A stretch of DNA of 64,000 bases from Casuarina equisetifolia (lineage: Eukaryota; Streptophyta; Magnoliopsida; Fagales; Casuarinaceae), in NCBI GenBank assembly GCA_028551475.1, contig CM052360.1, positions 12,698,501 through 12,762,500 on the forward strand, in the 5' to 3' direction. Under the pieces are notes generated by a model. It did not search any database. It saw only the letters and a list, made by a program, of their open reading frames with translations, and was not told where the DNA came from. How positions within the stretch are numbered: the stretch's first letter is position 1; each line of letters opens with the position of its first letter. Position numbers and translations under genes: made by a program. Of this stretch, positions 45,352 to 57,679 are shown one piece after another.

Positions 45352-45830
45352 ATGTCCTAAAAAGAAACTCAATATAAGACATTAATTGATATATAATTGC
45401 ATAAAATATTATACTAGTGCTATATATTATTTGTTGGACCAAATTATTGGGCTGATTATATATTGGACAAATTTGTAGGACTATTTGGATGTCACGTGAT
45501 AGATTTGGATGTCCAGGCTGAGCTAGATTTGGATGTCACGGAACCAAGCCTTTTTAAGGCCCAGTCTCGCAGAAGGCTTGCTGGAGGCTATCGAACATTC
45601 CCTGCGTATGTGTACGCGATGCATCTCAGCACGTGATAAAAAGGCACCTCACGACACCTCAGGTGAAAAAGAACGTGCTCATAAGTTCATATCTTGTGCT
45701 CAAAATATTATGGGAAGAGTCACAATTTAATCTATCCTATTTTCCCTAGCTTTACTGCTCCTTTGAGATTACATTTGGGAGTTGTTTTCATATGGTTACT
45801 GTTCACTCCAAAAATTTGTATATTGGATGA
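45352..45830 (+). repeat. Dispersed repeat R, partial copy R3
   Basis: Matches the middle of R2: TTATTTGTTGGACC and TTGGGCTGA, later AACGTGCT, TGTGCTCAAAATATT, GGGAAGAGTCA, GAGATTACATTTG and CTGTTCACTCC. R2 has similar words near 47192-47310. It lies between R1 and R2 in the same orientation. Confidence 0.45.
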
Positions 45831-45980
45831 TTTACAAGCTTATCTTCTAAATCTAATATTTGTATGAGAATGAGTCCTACTTGAGTGAAATATATTATAT
45901 TCTTTGACCATTGCACATAAGGTAGCGTAGAACCCTAGAAAGTAAATTTGGGGCTTTTTGCTAGGTTAGCACATACATAA

Positions 45981-45999
45981 AATTGAATTCATTTTTGTG
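45981..45999. repeat. Left target-site duplication of LINE copy C
   Basis: 19 bases beginning AATTGAATTC and ending TTTTTGTG. The right copy at 46496-46514 differs by one C. Confidence 0.85.
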
Positions 46000-46495
46000 G
46001 CTCAATTAATCTATATTATAATTTCTGTGGCTCTAACTATGAAAATAGATCACATTTGTTTTTTCATTGCGCTTAGACTAACCAGGTTTGGAGAACTATT
46101 TTAGCTTAACAAGGCATTCGTAAGGTCATCTACGATTGAGAATTTGAATTGCAATAGATGATTAAAGCAATTAAGGAAAAAGATTTAGCCGCAAAGCTTT
46201 TCAAGCTTTCTTTTTTAGCTTGTTTTTATTGTATATGATTAGAATATAATCGTAGATGTTTTCAGAATAAGTCTATTGATATTCCAATGTTGTTAGCTAA
46301 AATCATGAGAGTAGTCCATGAAAGAGCCTCTTTATTTAGAAACATTAAATTCTCTCAATCTACTGGTTTGTTGAGTCATAGTTGGAGAATTCTAAATTCT
46401 ATCTTCTCTTAGATGAATTGTAATGCTGGGGTATGTCCTTAAGCTTATGTATTTCTTTATTCTTCAATGAATAAACTCACATATTCATAAAAAAA
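46000..46495 (+). mobile_element. 5'-truncated LINE (L1-type) insertion, copy C, with target duplication
   Basis: Plus-strand reading gives SHLFFHCA, then LAAKLFKLSFLACFYCI, RRCFQNKSIDIPMLLAKI and RVVHERASLFRNIKFS, the end of a plant L1 ORF2. The tail AATGAATAAACTCAC is followed by an A run. The same 19 bases, starting AATTGAAT, lie on both sides (45981-45999 and 46496-46514) with one mismatch. This is a classic target-primed insertion of only the last 0.5 kb. Confidence 0.85.
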
Positions 46496-46514
46496 AATTG
46501 AATCCATTTTTGTG
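46496..46514. repeat. Right target-site duplication of LINE copy C
   Basis: 19 bases beginning AATTGAATCC directly after the A tail. One mismatch to the left copy. Confidence 0.85.
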
Positions 46515-46601
46515 TTGACTTGTATGTTTTGATTGTGATTCTTACTTCAGAGTTACACTGGACTAAATCTTGATTTCAATTTAGACTGTGAAAGCTAAAG
46601 T

Positions 46602-47843
46602 TGTTAGACTTTGATAATTGAGAAAAAAATATAGTATCTCAAAATAATTTTGCATATAAAACATTTGTGCAAGAAAGAAAAGTAATACAAGGCCTTATTA
46701 TTTATAATATTTTAAAAAAATAATATTATAAATGACCAAGTATTAACATTTGAGAATAAAATTCTCATCCCCTTATTTGTTGGGTTGAAACTTATTAGTC
46801 TATAATTCTTGGTTGGGCTAAATATTTGTGCATTATACTATGTTCTCTTTGGGCTGATATTATTTTTGTTGTTTACACCCAATCCCAAGTTGATTAAGTA
46901 AATCACTTGGACTGCTGCAAAAGAAAATTAAAAATCTGCTTTTTCATTTAGGGTGTGCACGCCACAGCAAAGTGAAAAAACAAAAACGCAGTAGGAACTT
47001 TCACAAAGCTCTCCCTCAACTGATTGATTTTTAAACTAAAACCTTACAAGATCAGAACGGTAACGAAGAGAGGTAACAGGCAGATCAGACTGGTGTCTTT
47101 CGCTTCTCTCTAACTGCTCTCTTAAGACAGATTTGTAAAAAGAAGTGCAGGAAAAATAGCGAAGAAAAAGCCCATTCTTTCCCACAAAAACGTGCTTTTA
47201 AGCTCCAATTTTGCGCTCAACATATTCTTGGGAGAATCATGGTTTGATACATCCCCCATTCTTATTGAACATGTGAGATTGAATTTTGTGATTGAATCAA
47301 ACGCTATTCACGAGCACTATTCACACAGTTTCAGACATATGCTTGTTTGAGATGGTTTGAGTGCTGATTAAATGTTTATTTCTCGTTCTAAACCAAGCTG
47401 GCACATATTTTAAACTGTGTCGTGGTATTGGTGGGTTGATTGCAAAGATTTGAAAAATATTTGTAATAAGAAAAGCTCACGGGTTTAAGGAAATATATGG
47501 GGAAGGTATATTGACTATAAAACTTTTGCACATTGATTTAACACTATCATTTGTATGCTGAAACTCTTGTTATATGATTTTTAAAGTTTGCTAACAAAAA
47601 GGTCATTGTTGAATATCATTTACCATTATTTGAAGTTCACGAGAATACTTGTCTGCTTGTTGAAATCGCACAGATTGTGTGCTAAATATAACATTTATTT
47701 GTCAGTGTATGGTGTGAGTTAAATTAAATCTTAGCCTATAGCTTGAATCATATATACTTATGGCTAGCAAGGCTACATCATATTGTTGCTTGAACAAACA
47801 TATTTTCTTACACTCTTTGATGTGAGCACCTTGTATGTTTGTC
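46602..47843 (+). repeat. Dispersed repeat R, copy R2, left part
   Basis: Begins TGTTAGACTTTGATAATTG and follows R1 block by block to CACCTTGTATG near 47828, where the Copia-C LTR starts. The rest of the same repeat appears at 59741-59960, beyond Copia-C. Confidence 0.55.
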
Positions 47844-48047
47844 TTAAAAAACAAGAGTCATTATGGATCCTAGAACAAATCCACTTTACTTGAGAATGAT
47901 GATTCAAAGTACAAAAGAATAATGGAATAAGAGAATAAAACCTAATACAAGAGGGCTAAGGTATTGGGCCAAGGCCATACATGTACAAGTATAAGGTCTT
48001 AGTTCAATGGGTCATGACACTTTACAACTAAGTAAATCATTTTCTCA
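47844..48047 (-). repeat. 3' LTR of Copia-C
   Basis: Matches 59521-59740 throughout except for a gap near its middle. Shared words include GAATAAAACCTAATA and TTTACAACTAAG or a close variant. Confidence 0.7.
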
Positions 48048-51000
48048 AGGTACTACTCTATACAAGTGAAACATTCTTAGTTTGCTAAAGAGAAAATGAT
48101 ATTGTTGAACACCCAAAATTTTTGCTAAGAGGTTGCAAGTTGTTGCTCAGTAGAAATATGAGATGTTTTTATGATACTTCGTGCGATCTTTTTTCATATG
48201 AATTATCAATCCAATTAAGTAGGTCTTAATTGGATTTATTCTTCTTCTTCAAAATAGGGTTAGTAGCACCTTCATTGCTAATTCATTATCATAGAAAAGA
48301 GCAACCAATCTCAAGAACTTCACCTGTAAGTCATCCAATAATCCTACTACCAAATAATCTCATATGAAGTAGAAGGCATGGCTTAATTTTCTACTTTCGT
48401 GGAGGACCTAGAAACAATACCTTATTTCTACCACTTCTAAGAAATTAAAGACTCTTAATTTAATACAAAAATCTATGACAAATTTTTTGCTCATATTGCA
48501 TCTCGCATAGTTAGAATTGCAAAATGCATGTTAGTTAAATTTGTTGTTTGTCTTCATAATGAGGGCCATATTAGGAGAGTTATTGATGTATTTGATGACA
48601 TGAAGAACAACTTCCTAATGAGATTACTTAAGAGTTTGAATAAATTGGCTTAGGATTTGGATAACATAGCTGATACATGCTTAGTCATGGTGAGATACAT
48701 TAATCTACCAATCAAGCACTAAAATCCCATAACATTTGTGAGTAGAGGATTATCTTTCTCTTTGGTCTTGTTAAAGGATACACCATAATCTTCCAAAGTA
48801 TGATCAAGGTCTTGTTCTTTATGCGAGTCTCTACAAGTTTACAACCAAAAGGTCAATACTTTGAGATGAGCTTCAAGGCATACTTCCTATGATTCAAGCC
48901 AGTGCTAGATTTGAATATGTTGAACTCGCTTTCAAGAAAATACTTTATTTGACCAAGATTTTTTTATTTAAAATTTGGTGGGCAAATAGTTCTTCAACTT
49001 GAGAATAGATGTTTCATCCTTTCCTATGATGATAATGCCATTAAAATAACTGAATACAATGAAAATTCTCCTATCTATTTGTTTGACATACATGGAGGTA
49101 TTTTCATAAAATTGATGAAAATCAATGTTAATGAGAATCTTTGAAAACTTATGGAGCCATTGGTTTGATGCTTGTTTTAATCCATAAAAATATTTTCTCA
49201 AGAAATAAATTTTCTTGCCATATTTATGGAAAATCCCATTGGCAATAAAACTTTTTCATTGAGGTCTACTTAAAGAAAGATGTTGTGTACATCCATTTGG
49301 TGTAGATTCTACTAACAAATGTAAGCAAGGTTATCAAGATACACACAACAACCATCTTGCTCATTGGGGCAAAGGTCTCCATGTAATAGATCTATTCTTT
49401 TTTACTAAAACTTTTTGCCACCAATCATGCTTTGTATCTCTTTGTACTCCCATTAGTTCAATGCCTGATTTTGTAAAGCCCTTCGTAGTCAATGGGTTTC
49501 CTTCCTTGTAGGCAAAGTAATTAGAACCCATGTATGATTGTGCTCCAAAGCCTTAATTTTCTTAGCTATTGCATCATATCACTTATGTTGAGGGCTCACT
49601 AATTGTGATATAATAGAAAATGTGAGAGAGAATGTGAGGTGGTATGTACAATAAGACATATGTAGTCAATTGCCAAATTGGGACATTAAGAAGAAAATTT
49701 TAATATTGGCTAAGGTTTTAGTTTTGGCCTTCATAAAGAGTGTCCAAGTGCCTAGTGAAAATTATTTTGGTGAGGAAATAATGAGCTCTTGAATGTATAA
49801 GGACTTTGTAGAGCCCTTAGTGTTTATGTGAATTAACTTAAAAATCAATTGAGTTAATGTGGTGTTTAAAGGGAAAGGTGACCTTGTTTGCTTCACCAAT
49901 TGACAAATAGGACATGTCTTCATGTATCTAAAGTAACATCATTAAGAAAATAAGAAATAAGGCACATAACAAAAAGGGATAAGAGTCCCAATCTCCCATA
50001 TATAATATTACAATTGATTAAGACACAAAATTTGTTACATGAATTATTCAAATGAAAAGGTACTACAACATTAACAAAAGGTGTTACACTGTCTACAAAA
50101 TGATCATGAGGATCTTCTTCATGACTAAACTCTAAGTAATGCACCCCATGCTTCACTCTTTCATGTCCCTCATTTTGCCAATTAATATGTTCTACGTCAC
50201 AAAAAAATGAAAATGAAGGTAAATTATGTTATTGGTTTCTATAGTGAATCTAAACAATAGAAATGAGGTTTTGTGTGAACATAAGAGTATGTAAAATAAT
50301 TTGTAAGAAATCTTCATTAGGTAAAGTCAAATATGCAATATAAGTAATGAGAACTTATGTATTTTTAGATAAACACATAATCCTACATTCATTGTCACAT
50401 AACTGAAGGGACATCAAACAATTAGATTTGCCAATAAAGTGGCCATTAGTGCTTGTATTTAAAATCCAAACTAAGGAAGATATTGATGGTACACCTTCCA
50501 TGTTGGCATTGGTGATGAAGTTTTGGTTCATGAGGGTAAGGATTTATTCAACTTACTCCGTAGTGAATCTAGAAGGCACGAGTGAAGATGTCCTTTCAAA
50601 GCCAATAACATTTGTAGCTAAGGATATGTTCTTTTTTTTTTTTCAATAGGTCTCATTTCCTTTTCTTTTACCCATTCAACCCATAATGTGAACGCGTCAC
50701 AAGCTTAAAACAATCTTTTTTCTTATGCCTAATATTTTTGCAATATTTGCAAATATCTCTTTCTATAACAACTTTTGGAGCTATAGTTGCTACTAGTATT
50801 GATTGCCCAATGTTGTCGTTAAGCATTGTCCCTCCTAGTGCATGTGATAGGTTGCTACTTGGTTTAATTAAAGGCAATGTTAGATACACTTAATAGCAAA
50901 ATCCAATGCGTTGGCATTTTTAAAGTCACCATCAAGTCTCTTGGTCGTTTCATCCACTTTAACCATGCTGACTTTATCCTTAAGAAATGGAAATGGCCGT

Positions 51001-51413
51001 ATATGTTGGAAATTTAAGATTAAAGGGTTGAATGTTAAGCATTAAGGCCAAGTAGAAACTTAACCACTTAGCCCTCTTTAATATACACATGAAATGAATG
51101 AAGCTCCACCAATTCAAGATAAGGAATGGTGATGTAGCTATGCAATTAATGCCATAATTTCTCATCCAATTTACATACTCATTGACAATCTCATCTAATT
51201 GAACATATAAAAGATGTCCATTTTTATGAAATGATCTTTGTGCTCCCAATTCTTTCAAATTTGGAAGTAATTTTCTTCCATACTTAATGGACCTTTGTAG
51301 CATAAGTGAATAGGCAATACAAGGTTAGCAATAAAGATATGAGGAGCCATAAGTGGACAAGGACATTGCATTGCTCCTAATGAACCTATAGGAGAGAATC
51401 AAGAGGCAATTTT
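48048..51413 (-). pseudogene. gag (part) and pol of Copia-C, decayed
   Basis: Minus-strand order from 51413 downward: gag with RSIKYGRKLLPNLKELGAQ; a zinc knuckle CKYCKNIRHKKKDC near 50735; a weak integrase region near 50000; RT with YFYGLKQASNQWLHKFSK (49190), and NGIIIIGKDE where YVDDIIIIGND is expected, so the catalytic motif is lost. RNase H follows with LIGRLMYLT (48700), IVSRSSTKVEN (48410) and LFYDNELAMK (48280). It ends with EQQLATS and LGMFHLYR before the LTR. Stops are numerous and no product is possible. Confidence 0.75.
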
Positions 51414-51939
51414 GTTAGGTCCTTATGCAACCCAAGAGAGGGGAGGGGGTGAATTAGGTTTCTTTTTAACTCCTTCTCTAAGTTTGTTTTGCATATAAAT
51501 CACACAATTCAATAATGCAGTATATTCAAATAAATCTACCAATATAATAGTAAATGCTTCATACTTTTCAGATACAACAAGTATTAAAAATAGATTTAAT
51601 TATGTAGAATATATAAACAATATATGATTCAATTTAGTATGTTAAAGTGCACGCACATAAGGCTCTGCATTATTAGGTGATAAATATATAATGTTTAACG
51701 ATGCTTATATCTCTTCCATTCATGTGTTTCTTTCTTGGATGTGTGAATTAGTTTAATATATCATAACGATTGCATTCAAGCTTTTTTTCAAGTGATTGGA
51801 AAATCTTTTCTAACCTACCTTCTTTGATAAACCAATCAAAAGGTCTTTACTATTTTTAAGTGATTGGATAAACCATCCAACCCACCTCCTTTAACAATAT
51901 GTTAAAAGGTCTCCCGTAATCCTACGGATTACACAATAC

Positions 51940-52247
51940 TGTACGAAAATAAGCTTTCACATCATCAACCATGTCACCACCCCTGACAATGGGGTTAGAG
52001 ACATGCTACATAGCCTCCTCTACAACCCTAGCTTGGATGTTGAATTGTAAAGCAGGGAACATGCACAACCATGACATCTCAATTGGAATTTTGAATCCTG
52101 TTTTGTGAACTATATTTAATTAACTAGATAGCTTCATTGTAAATTATCACATAAACAATTTTTCTTGAAAACTTTGTATTCGGTTTGCTTGTTAATAAGA
52201 TTAACAAGAGTCACCCATATTTATGTGTTCAATTTCTCATTTTGACA
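51940..52247 (+). repeat. 5' LTR of Copia-B
   Basis: TGTACGAAAAT to ATTTTGACA. The primer binding site starts at 52248. Confidence 0.9.
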
Positions 52248-52260
52248 TGGTATCCACGCC
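52248..52260 (+). other. Degenerate primer binding site of Copia-B
   Basis: TGGTATCCACGCC immediately follows the 5' LTR and resembles the initiator tRNA-Met site TGGTATCAGAGCC with two changes. Confidence 0.8.
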
Positions 52261-52940
52261 TAGGTTCTAAGAAGTTGTGATGTTTTTACAAAATTGCATT
52301 CCATACCTGCACTCCAAAAATCCTCTATTTTAGGCCTTTTCTATGCTTTATTTTGCCATTTTCAGCTGCAAAAGTGTACTTTCTATTTTTTTTTCTTTCT
52401 CTTCTCCAACACACACAGAACCATTCTACGATGATATCCGATTCCTTGCTTAATACAACATCATTTTCCCTTCATAAACGGTGTTCATAAGCGGGATGAC
52501 GTCGTCATCCCTTGTGCCCTACATTGCCCTAACACAAAACGACGTCATCATAATTTTTGCCCTAACTTGGGCAATATGATGTCGTTCAAACCTTTGTGCC
52601 CTAATCCACCAAAGTAGAAACGATGCCGTTGGAATTTCGTACCCTAACTTGCCTGAACAAAATGACAACATTTTGAATTTGTGGCCTAACCTATGGCCGA
52701 CAACTATTCTATCTACACCGGTAGCTAGTCGAGTGGTGTTACGCCCTATGTTCCACCACACCAAAGCTACATGAAGCGAAATGCTCTTGCCTTTGAGCTG
52801 CCTCCAACCGAACAAACTCTGCTGCGAGTCACCACTCTGTCGTATCAGAATGAGCAAGAAACAGAGCCTTAGGCTCAGGTTGAACCCAACATAATCGACC
52901 TGTTCTATCTCCCACTAGAGACACTAATTCTCTCACCCTC

Positions 52941-53990
52941 ATGACCATAAAGTTTACTGGCAACTTAAATTATGCCATCTGGTTTGAAACTATGGTCATT
53001 TCGTTGTCCATCAAGAACAAACTCGTGTTCATTTATGGATCCTACTTGAAACCGGAAGTTGGGTCCCCTCTTTTGCCACTTTAGGAGCATTGCAACCAAG
53101 TTTGCCGAGGTTGGATTTTGAACTCCATTTTTGAAGAGCTTCATGGTAGGTTGATCTACACCCATTCTACTGTGAAATTGTAGGCGGAGCTCTGTGCACA
53201 TTACAATCAGGTGGATCATAGTCGGATCTATGACCTGATTACTTGACTCTGACACATTCGTCAAGGGAAAACTCCATTTCTATTTCTTTGGCCATCTCTA
53301 GAAGCTCTGGGAGGAATACGAGTCCATAATGGAGCTTGAATTGCCAGAGATGCTTGTATATCCATCATGGGTTTGCCACCAAGAAACCCTAAAGTTCTAC
53401 CAGTTTATGCATGGGTTTGATTTGGTCTATTTGGTCATCCGAGACCAAATCTTCATGATGCAGTTGCTTCTCGACGTGCTGAAAGCTTATTCCATGTTAA
53501 ACAAGGAAGAGTATCGCCGGATGGAGGTGGGGAAGACAACTACCGATTTTAGTTTTGTTCTGGCAAAATCCTCACCCAACACAACAAACTTGGCTCCTTG
53601 CTTAGGACCTGTTGTGGCAGGATGCACTATTGGGTCAACTTGCGTGCAGTTAGCGTTGACTGAGAACGATGCGTGGTTCTCGCTTAAAGCTACACAAAAC
53701 AAGTAGTCATTTAGGCATTATGAAAACGGTAGGTCATTTCAGACAAATGACACGTCGTTTAAGGTAGTTGAAAAATGTCAAATTTATGGAAGAAAAAACC
53801 ACACATGAGAAAATTGCTATCGCATTACTGGTCCTTAATGTGAATATTGCAAAAACTATGGGCATGAACATAAAGAATGCTATAAATTGAATGGTTTTCC
53901 TCTAGGGCACAAGAACTACAAGGAGGAGGCTAAGGCCAATCTGGTAGTTGATGGTTCGGATCAGGTCTTCATCACTAAGACTGATTACAA
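52941..53990 (+). pseudogene. gag of Copia-B
   Basis: Opens at ATG 52941 with MTIKFTGNLNYAIWFETMVI, a copia gag start. It is interrupted by several stops, then MELELPEMLVYPSWVCHQET and LLDVLKAYSMLNKEEYRRME. It ends with a zinc knuckle CEYCKNYGHEHKEC (53839-53880, CX2CX4HX4C) followed by KLNGFPLGHKNYK. Copia-D carries the same knuckle region. Confidence 0.8.
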
Positions 53991-53999
53991 GAGATTCAT

Positions 54000-56900
54000 G
54001 AAATTTGTCAAGGATGACTTTTAGGCTAGCCATGCATATTTGGTTGAAGGTATGTTTGACTTCCTTAATCATGTTTGGATTATTGATTCTAGTGCGAGTG
54101 ATCAGATTACTGCTGACCTGAACTACTTAGATTCTATTTCATCATGTGCATCTAGATATAGGAAAGTTAAATTTCCTAATGGTAATAGTGCATTAGTTAC
54201 TCACACTGGCAACATTCACATATCCAAACATCTCAAATTGAACACTATTTTGTATTCCCCTGATTTTAAGTTCAATTTGATATATGTCTCAAAATTCTAC
54301 TTTGATAATAATTGTCAAATTATCCTCCACACTGAATTTTGTGTATTTTAGTTGCTTTCGACGAGTGATGTCAAGGGACTGGGTAGAATGAGAAATGGGC
54401 TTACTTCTTTGTTGCAACATCTACTAGAAAAGCCCCAGCCATGTTTGTAATTTCAAATCCACATTTTGTAAACTCTTGTACTACTTTTGATTTCAAACTT
54501 TGGCATTGTCCTTTTGGACACATGTCCAATGAAAAATTTAAATTTATCAAAGAACTCTTTTTTTAAAATTCCTCTCTTGATGAATATTGTGAAATTTACC
54601 CTTTTGCAAAACAAACTCGTAATTTTTTTCAGATGCGCGATCACACACCGCAACAATTTTTTGACCTGATACATGTGAATGTTTGAGGACCATACTGGAC
54701 TCTTAATCATGACAGATTAAGATACTTTCTCACCATTGTGGATGATTTCTCATGAGGAATATGGACGTTCCTCATGAAATCTAAGGATGAAACTTTTCTA
54801 AACATAGAAGAGTTTCTAAATCTTGTCAAGAATTAGTTTGACACTAAAATCAAACACATTTGGACTGACAATGCTCTCGATTTTTTCAATCATAACACCA
54901 AACAACTTTTTTCATCTAGAGGCATTACACACGAAAGCTCATGTGTATATACTTCCCAATAAAATGATGTTGTAGAGCACAAACATCATCATATCTTGGA
55001 TGTTGCACGAATGCTAAAATTCCAAAGTCATCTTCCCATCAAATTTTGGGGAGAATGTATTCTCACAACCATATACCTCATCAATAGAATGCCATCATCC
55101 GTTTTAGATGGGGTCACCCTATATGAGAAATTATTTGGAAAAACATTAAAAATTTCTCACCTTAGGATTTTTGGATGTCTTTGCTACACCACCACAATTG
55201 GACCTAGAGACAAATTTGCTCCACGAGCAACACTTTTCATCCTTATGGGATATGCATCTAGTCAGAAAGGTTATAGGCTTTATAGCCTTGAAACTCATCG
55301 TTTCTTTGTTAGTAGGGATGTCAAGTTCCACGAAGACACATTTCCATTTTCAAAATTTGAACCTAGATTGCAGTCTACTCTACTTATTCCTTTGATAGAT
55401 CACATCACAGAGGATCCAAGAATACATCAATCATTGGTGACAATTGGTGAATGCTCTATCTCATCCCCTACTGTGGATGAGCACACCTCTGCTTAATCAA
55501 AGCCATTTCCTATATCTCCTACAAATCAGACACCCATATCTCCACCACCATTAGCTGAGTCATATGATTTCTTTTCTGATAAGGATGAACCATAACCTTC
55601 ACAACTAGTAGATTCACATGAGCCTCCAGCCACCATAATCCTAAGGTAATCCATTAGAGTCTCTCGACCACCACTTTGGTCAAACGATTATGTATGCTCT
55701 TGAAAGCACATCATTTGAATACCCACTTTCGGCTTTCATTTCATATGATCACCTTCCATCCATTACCCAAGATTTTATTGCCTCCATCTCCATCGAAACT
55801 AAACTTACCTATCATTATGAGGCAGTTTACGATCCTAGATAGCAAGATGCCATGAAAAAAGATATCATGGCATTAGAGGAAAATAACATTTAGGAGATTA
55901 TGGATCTTCTATCTGGGAGAAAAGCTATTGAATGTAAATGGGTCTATAAAATTAAATACAATGTTGATGGAATAGTTAAGAGATACAAAGCCTATCTTGT
56001 GGCTAAAGGTTTTAGCCAAAAGGAATGAGTTGATCACCATAACATTTTTGTACCAGTAGTGAAGCATATTATAATACATCGTGCACTTTCACTAGTAGTT
56101 TAGAATCATTAGGACATTTACCAGATGGACGTCAACAATGCTTTTCTGCAAGGGAACCTACATGAGGAAGTTTACATGTGCCCTCTGGCAATCAACATGA
56201 GCATAGTGGGAAGGTTTGCAAGCTCAAAAGATCTATCTATGGACTTAAACAAGCTACTCGACAATGGTATGATAAATTTACTATAGCCTTACTAGCAGCA
56301 GGCTATCAAGACTCAATACACGGCACCTCTCTCGTTGTCAAGAAATGAGGTAATCTTATTGTTCTTCTCATGATTTATGTTGATGATATCCTCATTACTG
56401 GTAGTGACACTAATGGCATAAAGGAATTAAAGGCACACTTACATTCCTCCTTCCACATCAAAGACTTGGGAGATCTCAAGTACTTTCTTGGGGTTGAGGT
56501 CCTGAGAGATGAGAAAGGCCTTCACTTAAGTCAAAGAAAATATATTCTTGAATTTATAGATGAGATGGGGCTAAGGGGCACTAAGCCAGTGGACAATCCC
56601 ATGGACACAAATTTATCCTTAACGACAACTAAACATGATCAAGGAGCTCGTGTCTTAAGAGATGATATCCACTTCTACTAGATCCCTTTAAGTATCAATA
56701 ACTTATAGGAAATTGAACTATCTCACGGTTACACAGCTTAAATATCTCCTATACAGTTCACAATATAGCTCAGTTCATGCACAAGCCCAAGAAATCCCAT
56801 TGGGAAGTTGCTATTCAATTAGTAAGATATTTAAAGAGTTGCCTAGGTACAAGATTACTCATCCCTTCTTCAAGGGGATATCAGATTTGCTTATTGTGAC

Positions 56901-57300
56901 TTTGACTATGCCACATGTAAGGTAGGTCGAAAGTCTCTAACAGGTTTTTGCATCATAATCGGTGATGCTCTCATTTCTTGGAAAAGCAAGAAGTAGGGCG
57001 TAGTCTCTAGATCATCTACAGAGGCTGAATATCAAGCAATGGCAGTCACATCATATGAAATATTATGGTTACTTGGACTTCTTGAGGATATGGGCATCAC
57101 TGTTCCTCGCCCAATGACCCTATTTTGTGACAACAATGCTGCCATGGAACTTACAGCTAATCCCATGGTGCATCAACACACCAAACATATAGATGTTGAT
57201 TGTCATTTCATTCGTGAGAAAATACACCGATGAATCATCAAGACTACTCATGTTGGCACTAAGGATCAACTAGCTGACCTTTTAACCAAGGCTTTGGGAG
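54000..57300 (+). pseudogene. pol of Copia-B: protease, integrase, RT, RNase H
   Basis: Protease site reads IDSSASDQI, with Ser in place of the conserved Gly after Asp-Ser (near 54082). Integrase pieces include LWHCPFGHMSN and, from 54980, [35 protein letters not shown] and [15 protein letters not shown] keeps [17 protein letters not shown] and the catalytic MIYVDDILITGSD (56370). RNase H has TSYEILWLLGLLEDMGI, FCDNNAAMELTANPMV and DQLADLLTKALG. Many in-frame stops separate these blocks. Confidence 0.85.
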
Positions 57301-57372
57301 CAAATTAACATGCTCATTTTCTTTCCAAGCAAGGCGTTATTAATACATACCAACCCTTAACTTTAGAGGGCA

Positions 57373-57679
57373 TGTACGAAAATGAGCCTCCACATCATAA
57401 ACCATGTCACCAACCCCAACAATGGCATCAAAGACGTGTTGCATAGCTTCCTCTACAGCCTTAGCTTGGATGCTGAATTGCAGAGCAGGGAACACACACG
57501 ACAGTGACATCTCAATTTGAATTTTGAATCTGTTTTGTGAACTCTATTTAATCAACTAGATAGCTTCATTATAAATTATCACGAGAACAATTTCTCCTGG
57601 AAATTTTGTATTCGGTTTGCTTGTTAATAAGATTAACAAGATTCACCCACATTTATGTGTTCAATTTCTCATTTTGACA
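57373..57679 (+). repeat. 3' LTR of Copia-B
   Basis: TGTACGAAAAT to ATTTTGACA, preceded by a short purine tract and followed by the target duplication AATGC. Confidence 0.9.

Larger units (their letters stand above)
51940..57679 (+). mobile_element. Ty1/copia LTR retrotransposon, full-length but decayed (Copia-B)
   Basis: 5.74 kb with LTRs of 308 and 307 bp that begin TGTACG and end TTGACA. A worn primer site (TGGTATCCACGCC) follows the 5' LTR, and AGAGGGCA precedes the 3' LTR. Flanks AATAC (51935-51939) and AATGC (57680-57684) form a target duplication with one change. LTRs differ at about 39 positions (about 12-13%, counted by eye), mostly transitions, so this insertion is older than Copia-A. 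Confidence 0.92.
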
